Assembly (NCBI RefSeq): GCF_003751945.1 | Contig: NZ_RJKL01000001.1 | Span: 2,232,001 to 2,296,000 of the forward strand | Direction: 5' to 3' | Source: Couchioplanes caeruleus | GTDB taxonomy: Bacteria; Actinomycetota; Actinomycetes; Mycobacteriales; Micromonosporaceae | Length of the DNA stretch: 64,000 nucleotides | In this document: positions 27,835 to 36,683 of the stretch, piece by piece | How the letters are laid out: the number at the start of each line of letters is the position of its first letter | How positions within the stretch are numbered: position 1 is the first letter of the stretch | Position numbers and translations under genes: made by a program | Notes under the pieces: generated by a model | Database searches by the model: none | The model's input: the letters and a program-made list of their open reading frames with translations, nothing else | Told to the model about the DNA's origin: nothing

Positions 27835-27841
27835 CTCGCAA
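27814..27841 (-). promoter_or_regulatory. mraZ promoter
   Basis: Minus strand TTGCGA (27841-27836), 16-nt spacer, TAGAGT (27819-27814). The TAGAGT fits the actinobacterial TANNNT -10. It lies within the MraZ repeats, giving a direct route for autorepression. Distance to the mraZ ATG is about 105 nt. Confidence 0.6.
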
Positions 27842-27980
27842 CCGGAATCGGCCCGTCTGCGAAGCGGATTCGCGGATGAATCCGCACGTCAGAAGCGGTG
27901 GGGTCGGGGTGGAGGGCGGAGCGGCTCCGATCATGGTCCACTTTCCGACAAGCCGCCCAGTCGGGCACGAAACTCCACTG

Positions 27981-28014
27981 AAAAAGGGCGTTCCGCGCGC
28001 GCGGAACGCCCTTT
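27981..28014 (-). terminator. Rho-independent terminator (32-bp perfect palindrome plus T tract)
   Basis: aaagggcgttccgcgc and its exact complement form a perfect palindrome at 27983-28014. Read on the minus strand it ends in cccTTTTT, a canonical terminator for transcripts from the NlpC/P60 gene. It insulates the mraZ promoter. Confidence 0.85.
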
Positions 28015-28079
28015 GGGGAGGGAAGTGGAGGGATCTTGCTGAGCGACGTGGAGGAAACGCGCGACGGCGGGGGCGACGA

Positions 28080-28116
28080 CAGTGGGACGTGACCCGAACC
28101 GGGTCACGTCCCACTG
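28080..28116 (-). terminator. Strong 17-bp hairpin after the NlpC/P60 gene
   Basis: Arms at 28080-28096 and 28100-28116 (cagtgggacgtgacccg and its complement) are perfectly paired with a 3-nt loop. It lies 32 nt after the stop of the NlpC/P60 gene. No T-run follows, as is common in actinobacteria. Together with the palindrome at 27983 it makes a tandem terminator. Confidence 0.8.
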
Positions 28117-28147
28117 AACCGTCGGTACCGCTCCTACCGCATCCGCG

Positions 28148-28960
28148 TCAGGCGGCGATGCGCCGCACGACGTAGTTGTTGCTCCAGATCTTGTGCTTGC
28201 CCACCGACATGCCCGGCCGCGGCGAGTCGTACATGTAGCCGCCGCCCGCGTAGATGCCGGCGTGGTAGCCGTGCGAGCCGTTGCGGAAGACGATGAGGTC
28301 GCCCACCTGCTTGCTGCTCTTGCTGACCTTCTTGCCGTAGTACTGCTGCGAGTTCGCGCTGTGCGGCAGCTTCTTGCCGGTCGCCTTCTTGTAGACGTAC
28401 TTCGTGTAACCCGAGCAGTCGAAGCGCCGGGGACCTTCCGCGCCGTAGGCGTAGGCGGCGCCCCGGTGCTTCTTGGCCTCGGCGAGGATCCTCGCTCCGC
28501 TGGACCGGATGTGGATCTTGGTGGGCCTGGTCGTGGCCGCGGTGACGCCGCCCGCTCCGCCGAACGCGGTGCGGAACCACCTCGTCTCGTGCGGCGCGGT
28601 CGCGAAGGTGACGGCCCCCGAGGTGTTGCGGCTCTTCAGCCAGGTCTTCCATTTGCCGTTCTGATGCGTCTGGAGCCGCACCCAGCCGCCGACCACCTTC
28701 TTACCGGTCTTGGGGTTGATCAGCTTGGTGGTCACGCGAACCTTCGTGCCCCAGTTGACCTTGCGCGCGCTCCACGAGGAGGAGATGCGGGGCTTGACCG
28801 GCTTCGCCGCCGTGACCGTCGTGACGACGGGTGCCGCGGCCGCGGAGGCCGCAGGCGTCGCGATGAGCTGGCCGGCGCAGAGGCAGAGACCCAGGGACAG
28901 TGCGACGGTTCCGGTGCCGGCGGACATGCGGCGGCCCCGGCTCGAACTGCGTTCGTGCAC
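28148..28960 (-). CDS. Secreted NlpC/P60 (C40) peptidoglycan hydrolase
   Basis: 270 aa from the GTG at 28960. Signal peptide: basic VHERSSSRGRRM, hydrophobic TVALSLGLCLCAGQL, then an Ala-rich cleavage region. A middle region (about 50-155) looks like a beta-sandwich (RISSSWSARKVNWGTKV...). The C-terminal NlpC/P60 domain has RFDCSGYTKYVY (catalytic Cys), GYHAGIY (catalytic His) and GKHKIW. It cleaves peptidoglycan stem peptides outside the cell. Expression is probably set by the c-di-AMP riboswitch immediately upstream. GGAGGGA lies about 10 nt before the GTG; an internal ATG (28927) is a weaker alternative. Confidence 0.92.
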   Translation of the reverse strand: MHERSSSRGRRMSAGTGTVALSLGLCLCAGQLIATPAASAAAAPVVTTVTAAKPVKPRISSSWSARKVNWGTKVRVTTKLINPKTGKKVVGGWVRLQTHQNGKWKTWLKSRNTSGAVTFATAPHETRWFRTAFGGAGGVTAATTRPTKIHIRSSGARILAEAKKHRGAAYAYGAEGPRRFDCSGYTKYVYKKATGKKLPHSANSQQYYGKKVSKSSKQVGDLIVFRNGSHGYHAGIYAGGGYMYDSPRPGMSVGKHKIWSNNYVVRRIAA

Positions 28961-28974
28961 GGTAGAAGATTCCC

Positions 28975-29122
28975 TCCGGCACGCCTGCGAGGTTAGCTGT
29001 CGGGTTCGGGCGGGAAGGTGTGCCCGGTCGCCGGGTGGCGACTTCACCCCGAGGTCCGCCGGGCCAGACGACCCGGGCGCGGACCGGAAATGGGTCCCCC
29101 GTCCCTGCCCCCGTATGCCTTT
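28975..29122 (-). ncRNA. c-di-AMP riboswitch (ydaO/yuaA type)
   Basis: The minus strand carries the class hallmarks: GGGGGACCCA near the 5' end (about 29100), CGGGGTGAA in the middle (about 29049), and AACCCGACAGCTAACCTCG near the 3' end (28989-29007). A P1 helix can be drawn between GGCAT (29119-29115) and GTGCC (28982-28978). The ribosome site of the NlpC/P60 gene (28971-28977) follows at once. In actinobacteria this class controls wall hydrolases, turning expression off when c-di-AMP is high. Boundaries are approximate. Confidence 0.9.
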
Positions 29123-29565
29123 ATGGTTGTTCGCTTGCTCCGTGGTCGTACCGCGCGGACCGGGGCAGGGCTCGGCGTGATCCGTGCGGTGCGAGCGGTG
29201 GGCGGTCGCTCACCGGCCCACCCTGCCTACCGGATTTTCTGATCCACCGCTTGCCCCCTGTCCGTCACTCTTCGTATTTGGCACAGTGGACAGTGTCCGG
29301 TTCGCAACCAGTCTGTGACATATGCCGCCACTATGAGCACACGACCAATCACTATCCGTCGATGGTTACGGGTGAATCACAACACATAAAAAGTGATGAC
29401 GCGTCTGACCACGGAAGGGTGCAACGTCGGGCGAATGCCACCGAAAACCTCCCCACCGGGCCAAACACCACTCCGGACGCACGATGCCGATCGACCGTTC
29501 GGCCCATCCGGCGCCGGACGGGCAGCGTCGCACTCACCGCCACTCGACGTAGTGTCCGTTTCCGG
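29123..29565. other. Divergent spacer between the riboswitch and murT
   Basis: About 440 nt with locally lower GC (29270-29400). It must hold the promoter of the riboswitch transcript (minus) and upstream elements of murT (plus). An in-frame extension of murT back to 29393 is open but has no coding character or start signal. No RNA or gene recognised. Confidence 0.4.
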
Positions 29566-29581
29566 TACCCTCGTCGCCGTG
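29566..29581 (+). promoter_or_regulatory. Leaderless -10 element of murT
   Basis: TACCCT (29566-29571) fits TANNNT and is followed by 7 nt and the GTG start at 29579, so transcription would begin at or next to the start codon. No ribosome site is needed. The -35 is weak (TCGACG about 16 nt upstream). Confidence 0.5.
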
Positions 29582-30814
29582 ACGGACGGGAAAATGCCCT
29601 TGCGGGCCAAGGTCGCGACCTCCGTGTCGCGCACGGCGGCGGCGCTCTCGCGGGCCGCGGGACGCGGCGACGGCTCGGTCATCGGCGGCTGGATCGGCCT
29701 CAAGATCGACCCAGACCTGCTACGCAACCTCGCCGCCGGCCGGGCGATCGCGCTCGTCTCGGGCACCAACGGCAAGACCACCACGACCCGCTTCGCCGCC
29801 GCGGCGCTCGGGGTCCTGGGCCCGGTCGCCACCAACTCGTTCGGCGCCAACATGCCGACCGGGCACACCTCCGCGCTGGCGAAGGCCGGCGCGACCCCCT
29901 TCGCCGTCCTCGAGGTCGACGAGCACTACCTCGCGCAGGTGATCGACGAGACCGCACCCCGGGTGGTCGCCCTGCTCAACCTCTCCCGCGACCAGCTCGA
30001 CCGGGCCAAGGAGGTGGCGATGATGGCGCAGATGTGGCGCACCGCCCTCGCCGGCCACCCGGACGTGCACGTCGTCGCCAACGCCGACGACCCGATGGTG
30101 GTCTGGTCGGCCGTCTCCGCCGGGCACGTCACCTGGTTCAGCGCCGGCCAGCGGTGGACGGACGACTCGTGGGTCTGCCCCGAATGCGGGGGGTCCATCC
30201 AGCGTGCACACGGCGACTGGTGGTGCACCGGCTGCCCGCTGCGCCGGCCGCAGGCACAGTGGACGGTCGACGAGGAGGGTGTGGTCGACCCCCGAGGTGA
30301 CTGGCATCTGGTCAAGCTGCAACTGCCGGGCCAGGTCAACCTCGGCAACGCGGCCACCGCGCTGGCCGTGGCCGCGGAGTTCGGCGTACGCCCCATCGAG
30401 GCGGTGCCCCGGCTCGCGAGCGTGGCCTCGGTGGCCGGTCGCTACGCCCAGGTGGAACGCGACGGGCGCACCATCCGGCTGCTGCTGGCGAAGAACCCGG
30501 CCAGTTGGCTCGAGGCCTTCGACATGGCCGAGCTCGCCCCGACACTGCTCTCCATCAACGCGCGCGACCCCGACGGCTTCGACACCTCGTGGCTCTACGA
30601 CGTCGACTTCTCTCCCCTGCGTGGACGGCCCGTCCTGATCACCGGCGACCGGGCCTACGACCTCGCGGTCCGGCTGGAAGTGAACGATGTGGCCTTCCGG
30701 CACGTTAAATCCTTCGACGAGGCGCTGCGGGCCACACCCCCGGGCCGACTCGAGGTGATCGCGAACTACACGGCGTTCCAGGACATCCGAGCGGAGCTGG
30801 ATCGTGTCAACTGA
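29579..30814 (+). CDS. murT: Lipid II isoglutaminyl synthase, MurT ligase-like subunit
   Basis: 411 aa. With GatD it amidates the D-Glu alpha-carboxyl of lipid II. The Mur-ligase ATP loop is SGTNGKTTTT; VLEVDEHYLAQV and LNLSRDQLDR follow. The four-cysteine ribbon (CPECGG, then CTGCPLR) is the zinc finger specific to MurT. The C-terminal DUF1727 region contains AKNPASWLEAFD and SINARDPDGFDTSWLYDVDF. This is not a substitute for MurD or MurF: it lacks the UDP-substrate domain. Start: GTG at 29579 fits a leaderless promoter; the ATG at 29594 is the alternative. gatD follows after 33 nt. Confidence 0.95.
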   Translation: MTDGKMPLRAKVATSVSRTAAALSRAAGRGDGSVIGGWIGLKIDPDLLRNLAAGRAIALVSGTNGKTTTTRFAAAALGVLGPVATNSFGANMPTGHTSALAKAGATPFAVLEVDEHYLAQVIDETAPRVVALLNLSRDQLDRAKEVAMMAQMWRTALAGHPDVHVVANADDPMVVWSAVSAGHVTWFSAGQRWTDDSWVCPECGGSIQRAHGDWWCTGCPLRRPQAQWTVDEEGVVDPRGDWHLVKLQLPGQVNLGNAATALAVAAEFGVRPIEAVPRLASVASVAGRYAQVERDGRTIRLLLAKNPASWLEAFDMAELAPTLLSINARDPDGFDTSWLYDVDFSPLRGRPVLITGDRAYDLAVRLEVNDVAFRHVKSFDEALRATPPGRLEVIANYTAFQDIRAELDRVN

Positions 30815-30847
30815 GCTTGCCCGCAGCGGAGAACCGAGGTCGGAAGC

Positions 30848-31561
30848 ATGAGCGAGAGCACCCTCCGGATCGTCTGGATCTATCCCGATCTCCTGTCGAC
30901 CTACGGCGACCGGGGCAACATGCTGATCCTGGCGCGGCGCGCCCAGCTTCGCGGCATCCCGGTCGAGACCTACCAGGTCCGCTCGGACCAGCCGATGCCC
31001 ACGACCGCCGACATCTATCTGATCGGCGGCGGCGAGGACGGGCCGCAGGCGCTGGCCGCCCAGCGGCTCATCGCCGACGGCGGCCTGCACCGCGCGGTGG
31101 CCCAGGGCGCAGCGGTGCTGGCGATCTGCGCCGGCTACCAGCTCTTCGGGTCCTCGTTCTCGGCCAAGGGCGCCAGATGTGCCGGGCTCGACCTGCTGGA
31201 CATCAGCTCCGACCGGGGCGAGACCCGTGCGGTCGGCGAGGTGCGCGGCGACATCGACCCGCGCCTGGGCCTGCCCCCGCTGACCGGCTTCGAGAACCAC
31301 GGCGGGCGCACCCACCTCGGCCCCGGCGTGGCGCCGCTGGCCCGGGTCACCGCCGGCATCGGCAACGACGGGCAGACCGAGGGCGCCTGGCACGGCAAGA
31401 TCCTCGGCACGTACGCGCACGGCCCGGCGCTCGCTCGCAACCCAGCGATAGCCGATCTGCTACTGCGTTGGGCGACCGGCGCGGATAGTCTTCAACAGCT
31501 CGACGACACCTGGGCCGACCGGCTCCGGGGCGAGCGGCTCGCCGCAGCGGGTGCCGTATGA
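30848..31561 (+). CDS. gatD: Lipid II isoglutaminyl synthase, glutaminase subunit
   Basis: 237 aa. Class I glutamine amidotransferase (CobB/GatD type). It releases ammonia from glutamine and passes it to MurT. The nucleophile Cys is in VLAICAGYQLFG; the early IYPDLLSTYGDRGN and LIGGGEDGPQ, the central GFENHGGRTHLG, and GTYAHGPALARNP (catalytic His) are family motifs. The start has GAGGTCGGAAGC upstream. murT and gatD form one operon. Confidence 0.95.
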   Translation: MSESTLRIVWIYPDLLSTYGDRGNMLILARRAQLRGIPVETYQVRSDQPMPTTADIYLIGGGEDGPQALAAQRLIADGGLHRAVAQGAAVLAICAGYQLFGSSFSAKGARCAGLDLLDISSDRGETRAVGEVRGDIDPRLGLPPLTGFENHGGRTHLGPGVAPLARVTAGIGNDGQTEGAWHGKILGTYAHGPALARNPAIADLLLRWATGADSLQQLDDTWADRLRGERLAAAGAV

Positions 31562-31625
31562 CCCGATTCCACGCCTGACCAGCAGTTATTACTGGACCGA
31601 CGAGAAGTAGGGGCGGTACGCCTGC

Positions 31626-32363
31626 ATGACTGACTACCTGATCGCCCCGCCGGGCGCCCACTCCCCCGCCGCGGACCCTCAGGCCAGCCAGCAGACCCCG
31701 GACACGCCGATGGGCTGGCGTCACCGCCTCGCCCGGTTCGGCGTCCTCGCCGTCGCCGTCGCCGGGCTCGGCGTCGCGGCCGCCGTCCTCCCGCTGCAGT
31801 CGATCGCCCACTCGGTCATGTCCCTCGGCCCGGCCGCCGCGGTCGCCGTCGCGGTCGTGGGCGGGCTGCTGTTGTCGGTGCTGGTGCCGCGGACGGCGAT
31901 CACCCTGGCCTGCGGCGCGCTGCTCGGCCCGGCGACGGGTGCGGCCGCCGCGCTGGCCGCCGCGGTGATCGCGGCGATCGCCACCTACTACGCGGGCCGC
32001 TGGGCGGGCCGGGGCGCGCTCGGTGCGAAGGCCGGCGGCCGGATGGCCCGGCTCGACGGCTGGCTCAACCGCCGCGGGCTGGCCGCGGTGCTGCTGGTGC
32101 GTTTCCTCCCGCTCGCGCCGTACGGCCTGATCGGCTACGCGTACGGCACCACGTCGGTCTGCCGCAAGCGCTACCTGCTCGGCACGACGCTCGCCGCGGT
32201 CCCGTCCGCGGTCTCCTACGCCGTGATCGGCGCCGCGGTGACCTCACCCGGGTCGATGAGCCCGCTGACCCTGACGCCGGCCGTCATCGGCTTCGGCCTG
32301 ACCACCGCGATCGTGCTCCGCTGGCGGTTCACCGCCCGCCGCGCCGCCGCGGCCGCCGCCTGA
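31626..32363 (+). CDS. TVP38/TMEM64-family (DedA-like) membrane protein
   Basis: 245 aa with about six hydrophobic segments. The core carries LSVLVPRTAITLACGALLGPATGAAAALAAA, and then VLLVRFLPLAPYGLIGYAYG, the SNARE-associated/VTT domain signature. Such proteins act as lipid or undecaprenyl-phosphate scramblases or flippases in other systems. Proximity to murT-gatD (65 nt) makes a role with the wall lipid carrier tempting, but unproven. Confidence 0.85.
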   Translation: MTDYLIAPPGAHSPAADPQASQQTPDTPMGWRHRLARFGVLAVAVAGLGVAAAVLPLQSIAHSVMSLGPAAAVAVAVVGGLLLSVLVPRTAITLACGALLGPATGAAAALAAAVIAAIATYYAGRWAGRGALGAKAGGRMARLDGWLNRRGLAAVLLVRFLPLAPYGLIGYAYGTTSVCRKRYLLGTTLAAVPSAVSYAVIGAAVTSPGSMSPLTLTPAVIGFGLTTAIVLRWRFTARRAAAAAA

Positions 32364-32376
32364 GAGAGCCACTGAG

Positions 32377-32411
32377 AAGGGCCCGCCGCGCACCTGCGCG
32401 ACGGGCCCTTT
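32377..32411. terminator. Bidirectional terminator between TVP38 gene and leuS
   Basis: aagggcccg (32377-32385) pairs perfectly with cgggccctt (32402-32410), and a further cgcgc/gcgcg helix can form inside. It lies 14 nt past the TVP38 stop and 13 nt past the leuS stop, so it can serve both convergent transcripts. Confidence 0.85.
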
Positions 32412-32423
32412 CCATGACCCGGG

Positions 32424-35237
32424 TCAGACGACGACGCTCACCAGGCGTCCCGGGACCACGATGACCTTGCGAGGCTCGCGGCCCGCCAGCACCTCGGCCA
32501 CCGCGGCCAGCGCGGCCTCCCGTACGGCATCCTCGGCCGTGTCCGGCGCGACCTCGACCCGCCCTCGGACCTTGCCGTTGACCTGCACCGGATAGGTCAC
32601 CGACTCGGCGACCAACTGGGCCGGGTCGGCGACCGGGAAGTCCGCGTACGCCAGCGTGCCCTCGTGGCCCAGCTTGCGCCACAGCTCCTCGGCCAGGTGC
32701 GGCGCGAACGGCGACATCATCAGCACCAGCGGCTCCACCGCCTCGCGCGAGGTCGTCTCCAGCGGCGTCAGCGTGTTGGTCAACTGGATCAGCTTGGCGA
32801 TCGCCGTGTTGAAGCGCAGCTCGTCCATGTCCTCGCGGACCCCGGCGATGGTCTGGTGCAGCGCCCGGCGGACCTTCGGGTCCAGCGGGTCGTCGGTGAC
32901 CCGCACCGCACCGCTGTCCTCGTCGACGATCAGGCGCCACACCCGCTGCAGGAACCGCTGCGACCCCACGACCGCGCGGGTCTCCCACGGGCGCGAGACG
33001 TCCAGCGGGCCCATCGCCATCTCGTACACCCGGAACGTGTCGGCGCCGTACTGCTCGCTCATCTCGTCCGGGGTGACGACGTTCTTCAGCGACTTGCCCA
33101 TCTTGCCGTACTCGCGGGCGACCTCCTGCTCGCCGTGGAACCACTTGCCGTCACGCTCGACGACCTCCCCGGCGGGCACGATCACCCCGCGGGCGTCGCG
33201 GTAGGCGTACGCCTGGATGTAGCCCTGGTTGAACAGCTTGCGGAACGGCTCGAAGGACGAGACGTGGCCCAGGTCGAACAGGACCTTGTGCCAGAAGCGG
33301 GCGTACAGCAGGTGCAGGACCGCGTGCTCGACGCCGCCGACGTACAGGTCGACGCCGCCGGGGTCGCCCGGACCCTGCGGGCCCATCCAGTACGCCTCGT
33401 TGTCCTTGTCGACCAGCGCCTTGTCGTTGCGCGGGTCCAGGTAACGCAGCTCGTACCAGCAGGAGCCGGCCCACTGCGGCATGGTGTTGGTCTCGCGGGT
33501 GTAGGTCTTCGGGCCGTCGCCCAGGTCCAGCTCGACCTGTACCCAGTCCTTCTTGCGCGACAGCGGCGTCTCCGGCTCGGTGTCGGCGTCGTCCGGGTCG
33601 AAGGTGCGCGGCGAGAAGTCGTCGACCTCGGGCAGCTCGACGGGCAGCATCGACTCCGGCAGCGCGACCGGCAGGCCGGTCTCGTCGTAGACGATCGGGA
33701 ACGGCTCGCCCCAGTAGCGCTGCCGGCTGAACAGCCAGTCCCGCAGCCGGTAGGTGGTGGCTCCCGTGCCCTTGCCGTGCTCCTCCAGCCAGGCGATCAT
33801 CGCCGCCTTGGCCTCGGCGACACCCATGCCGTTCAGCCAGTCGCTGTTGATCGCCGGCCCGTCGCCGATGAAGGCTCCCTCGAATCCTTCCGGCGCTTCG
33901 ACCGTACGGATGATCGGCAGCTCGAAGACCTCCGCGAAGGCCCAGTCGCGCTCGTCCTGGCCGGGCACCGCCATGATCGCGCCGGTGCCGTAGCCGGCCA
34001 GCACGTAGTCGGCGATGAACACGGGGATGCGCGCGCCGTTGACCGGATTGGTCGCGTACGCGCCGGTGAAGACGCCGGTCTTGACCTTGGCGTCGGCGGT
34101 GCGCTCCTCCTCCGTCTTCGCCGCGGCGGCGGCCCGGTAGGCCGCGACGGCTTCGGCCGGCGTCGCGTGGCCGCCGGTCCAGGCGTCCCTGGTGCCCTCC
34201 GGCCAGGCCGCGGGCACCAGGGCGGAGACCAGCTCGTGCTCCGGCGCCAGCACCATGTAGGTGGCGCCGAACAGGGTGTCGGGGCGCGTCGTGAAGACCC
34301 GGATGCGACCGTCGCCGGCCTCGAAGTCGACGTGGGCGCCCCGGCTGCGGCCGATCCAGTTGCGCTGCATCAGCTTGACGGGCTCGGGCCAGTCCAGCGC
34401 GTCCAGGTCGTCGACCAGGCGGTCACCGTACGCGGTGATGCGCATCATCCACTGCTTCAGCGCGCGCGGGAAGACGGGGTAGTTGCCGCGCTCGCTGCGG
34501 CCGTCCGGCGTGACCTCCTCGTTGGCCAGCACCGTGCCCAGCCCCGGGCACCAGTTGACCGGCGCCTCGCTGACGTACGCCAGGCGGTGGTCGTCGATCA
34601 GCCTGCGCCGGTCGTCCGGCGACAGCGCGTCCCAGCTCCCGCCCGGCACCGGCCGCCGGCCGGAGGCGAAGGCCTCGATCAGCTCGTCGATCGGACGTGC
34701 CTTGCGCAGCTCCGGATCGAACCAGGAGTTGTAGACCTGCAGGAAGATCCACTGGGTCCAGCGGTAATAGTCCGGGTCGGTGGTGGAGAAGGTGCGGCGC
34801 TCGTCGTACGCCAGTCCCAGGCGCCGCAACTGTCCCCGGTATCGCTCGACGTTCGCCTCGGTCGTGGTGCGCGGGTGCGTGCCGGTCTGCACCGCGTACT
34901 GCTCGGCCGGCAGCCCGAACGCGTCGAAGCCCATGGGGTGCAGCACGTTGAAGCCCGCCATGCGCTTGTAGCGGGTGTAGGAGTCGGTGCCGATGTAGCC
35001 CAGCGGGTGCCCGACGTGCAGGCCCGCGCCCGACGGGTACGGGAACATGTCCTGCACGTGCAGCTTGGGCGCCCCGGCCCGAGGGTGCGTGGGATCGGCC
35101 AGCTCACCGGTGGGGTTCGGCGCGAAGAAGGTGCCGTTCTCGGCCCAGTACGCCTGCCAGCGCGGCTCGATCTCCGCCGCCATCGCGGCCGTGTAGCGGT
35201 ACGGCGGGACGTCCGCGCCGGTCTCGGACTCGCTCAT
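32424..35237 (-). CDS. leuS: Leucyl-tRNA synthetase
   Basis: 937 aa, normal length. Class Ia synthetase. [18 protein letters not shown] carries the HIGH-type motif. Editing-domain sequence ([20 protein letters not shown]) proofreads mischarged t[13 protein letters not shown] is the KMSKS loop in the KMGKS form common in actinobacteria. The C-terminal anticodon-binding domain ends with the VNGKVRGR segment. The start ATG is taken at 35237 ([10 protein letters not shown]); ATG at 35246 is close by. Upstream lies a Leu-rich leader peptide and attenuator (35276-35382). Confidence 0.97.
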   Translation of the reverse strand: MSESETGADVPPYRYTAAMAAEIEPRWQAYWAENGTFFAPNPTGELADPTHPRAGAPKLHVQDMFPYPSGAGLHVGHPLGYIGTDSYTRYKRMAGFNVLHPMGFDAFGLPAEQYAVQTGTHPRTTTEANVERYRGQLRRLGLAYDERRTFSTTDPDYYRWTQWIFLQVYNSWFDPELRKARPIDELIEAFASGRRPVPGGSWDALSPDDRRRLIDDHRLAYVSEAPVNWCPGLGTVLANEEVTPDGRSERGNYPVFPRALKQWMMRITAYGDRLVDDLDALDWPEPVKLMQRNWIGRSRGAHVDFEAGDGRIRVFTTRPDTLFGATYMVLAPEHELVSALVPAAWPEGTRDAWTGGHATPAEAVAAYRAAAAAKTEEERTADAKVKTGVFTGAYATNPVNGARIPVFIADYVLAGYGTGAIMAVPGQDERDWAFAEVFELPIIRTVEAPEGFEGAFIGDGPAINSDWLNGMGVAEAKAAMIAWLEEHGKGTGATTYRLRDWLFSRQRYWGEPFPIVYDETGLPVALPESMLPVELPEVDDFSPRTFDPDDADTEPETPLSRKKDWVQVELDLGDGPKTYTRETNTMPQWAGSCWYELRYLDPRNDKALVDKDNEAYWMGPQGPGDPGGVDLYVGGVEHAVLHLLYARFWHKVLFDLGHVSSFEPFRKLFNQGYIQAYAYRDARGVIVPAGEVVERDGKWFHGEQEVAREYGKMGKSLKNVVTPDEMSEQYGADTFRVYEMAMGPLDVSRPWETRAVVGSQRFLQRVWRLIVDEDSGAVRVTDDPLDPKVRRALHQTIAGVREDMDELRFNTAIAKLIQLTNTLTPLETTSREAVEPLVLMMSPFAPHLAEELWRKLGHEGTLAYADFPVADPAQLVAESVTYPVQVNGKVRGRVEVAPDTAEDAVREAALAAVAEVLAGREPRKVIVVPGRLVSVVV

Positions 35238-35275
35238 CGTCACCATCTCGTTCTCGTCGGCCTGCCTGGGGACAC

Positions 35276-35303
35276 AAAAAAGGCCCCCTACGCAGGAGGG
35301 GGC
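35276..35303 (-). terminator. leuS leader attenuator hairpin with T6 tract
   Basis: On the minus strand GCCCCCT pairs with AGGGGGC across a short loop (35303 to 35283) and is followed by TTTTTT (35281-35276). It lies 39 nt before the leuS start and 38 nt after the leader-peptide stop. A second helix, CTCGTCC/GGACGAG (about 35316-35332), sits between peptide and terminator and could take part in switching. Confidence 0.85.
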
Positions 35304-35340
35304 GCCGCGCTGAGTCTCGTCCGCCGGACGAGCAGCACGG

Positions 35341-35370
35341 CTAGCTAAGAAGCAGGAAGGCACGGGCCAT
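35341..35370 (-). CDS. leuS leader peptide MARAFLLLS
   Basis: ATG GCC CGT GCC TTC CTG CTT CTT AGC TAG: nine residues with three consecutive leucine codons, followed by a terminator before leuS. Under leucyl-tRNA shortage a ribosome stalling on the Leu run should favour an antiterminator and raise leuS expression. There is no ribosome site, but a -10 (TATCAT) lies 6 nt before the ATG, so the mRNA is probably leaderless. Confidence 0.8.
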   Translation of the reverse strand: MARAFLLLS

Positions 35371-35376
35371 AGGGGG

Positions 35377-35382
35377 ATGATA
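35377..35382 (-). promoter_or_regulatory. Leaderless -10 of the leuS leader
   Basis: TATCAT on the minus strand (35382-35377) with 6 nt to the leader-peptide ATG at 35370, the spacing seen for leaderless actinobacterial starts. No clear -35. Confidence 0.6.
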
Positions 35383-35578
35383 CCCGCCCCGCTTGGGTCG
35401 CGACGACCGGTATCGTCCGCGCCGATTCGTAACCCATCCGATATGCGTATCTGGTTGACCGAGTGCCGAATTGAGGCCCAACGCCCCACTCGGCTAGTTG
35501 GTGTGACCGGGATAACCTGTGGAGAACGGGCGGCGGCGCCGGAGGCCCACGGACACCCCGGCCGCCCGCGAACCTTCG

Positions 35579-35610
35579 GCCCCTTACCGGTGTCAACACC
35601 GGGAAGGGGC
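35579..35610 (+). other. Hairpin just upstream of moxR
   Basis: GCCCCTT and CGGTGT pair with ACACCG and AAGGGGC around a 2-nt loop, with a 2x2 internal loop. It ends about 12 nt before the GGAGGAGG ribosome site of moxR. It may be a 5' UTR structure or a regulator site. The rest of the 35383-35632 divergent spacer shows nothing I can name. Confidence 0.5.
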
Positions 35611-35632
35611 TTGAACGACATGGAGGAGGCCC

Positions 35633-36682
35633 GTGACAACCCCTACCTGGGACGAGCCCGGCGGTCCGCTGCCGGCTGACGCTTTTCGCGCCGCCAGCGA
35701 AGCGATCATCGCCAACATCGAGCAGGTCATCGAGGGCAAGAGCGCGACCGTACGGCTCGCGCTCGCCGTGATGCTGGCCGAGGGCCACCTGCTGATCGAG
35801 GACGTACCCGGCGTCGGCAAGACGACACTTGCCAAGGCGCTGGCCCGCTCGATCGACTGCTCGGTGCGCCGTATCCAGTTCACCCCGGACCTGCTGCCCA
35901 GTGACGTGACCGGCGTCAGCGTCTACAACCAGGAGACGCGCGACTTCGAGTTCAAGCCGGGCGCGGTCTTCGCCAACCTCGTAGTCGGCGACGAGATCAA
36001 CCGGGCCTCCCCGAAGACCCAGTCCGCCCTGCTCGAGTGCATGGAGGAGCGGCAGGTCACGGTCGACGGGACCACGTACGAGCTGCAGTCGCCGTTCATG
36101 GTCATCGCGACCCAGAACCCGATCGAGATGGAGGGCACGTACCCGCTGCCCGAGGCGCAGCGTGACCGGTTCACCGCCCGGATCGCCATGGGCTACCCGG
36201 ACCCGCGTGCGGAGATGGCCATGCTCAACGGCCACGGCGCCCACGACCCGTTCGACGACCTGCGGGCCGTCGCGGACGCGGCGCTGATGCGCCGCCTGAT
36301 CGCCACCGCGCGCGACGTGCACGCGGCCGAGGCCGTCCAGCAGTACGCGATCGCTCTGGTCACGGCCACCCGCGAGGCCCCGGAGATCCGCCTCGGCGCG
36401 TCGCCGCGGTCCACGTTGCAGCTCATCCGCACGGCCAAGGCGGTCGCGGCGCTCGAGGGACGCGACTACGTGCTCCCCGACGACCTGCAGGCGCTGGCCG
36501 TGCCGGTCCTCGCGCACCGGATCATCCCGACCGCCGACGCGCAGCTCAACCGCCGCACCACGGACGCGATCGTGGCCGAGATCGTGCACCGGCTGCCGCT
36601 GCCGCACGACCGCAACCGCTCGCCGTACGACACCCGTGCCGCGGGCGGCGGAGGCACGCAGTACGAGTCGCGGGGGCTCTGA
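35633..36682 (+). CDS. moxR: MoxR-family AAA+ ATPase
   Basis: 349 aa. The GTG at 35633 follows GGAGGAGGCCC. Walker [15 protein letters not shown] (about 55-68), Walker [15 protein letters not shown] (about 117-130), sensor segment [22 protein letters not shown]. MoxR ATPases act as chaperones, typically together with VWA or DUF58 proteins. Here it is followed directly by DUF58 and transglutaminase genes, a widespread three-gene cassette of unknown substrate. The start lies in a divergent spacer with leuS. Confidence 0.95.
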   Translation: MTTPTWDEPGGPLPADAFRAASEAIIANIEQVIEGKSATVRLALAVMLAEGHLLIEDVPGVGKTTLAKALARSIDCSVRRIQFTPDLLPSDVTGVSVYNQETRDFEFKPGAVFANLVVGDEINRASPKTQSALLECMEERQVTVDGTTYELQSPFMVIATQNPIEMEGTYPLPEAQRDRFTARIAMGYPDPRAEMAMLNGHGAHDPFDDLRAVADAALMRRLIATARDVHAAEAVQQYAIALVTATREAPEIRLGASPRSTLQLIRTAKAVAALEGRDYVLPDDLQALAVPVLAHRIIPTADAQLNRRTTDAIVAEIVHRLPLPHDRNRSPYDTRAAGGGGTQYESRGL

Positions 36683-36683
36683 C

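Noticed and set aside
29393..29578. N-terminal extension of murT to 29393
   Set aside because: It is open but has no start signal or coding character, and MurT homology begins near 29594.
29579..30814. MurT as a replacement for the missing MurD or MurF
   Set aside because: It has the zinc ribbon and DUF1727 domain of MurT, is paired with gatD, and lacks the UDP-substrate domain.
35240..35400. T-box riboswitch upstream of leuS
   Set aside because: No T-box sequence (such as TGGNACCGCG) was seen; a Leu-rich leader peptide with terminator explains the region better.
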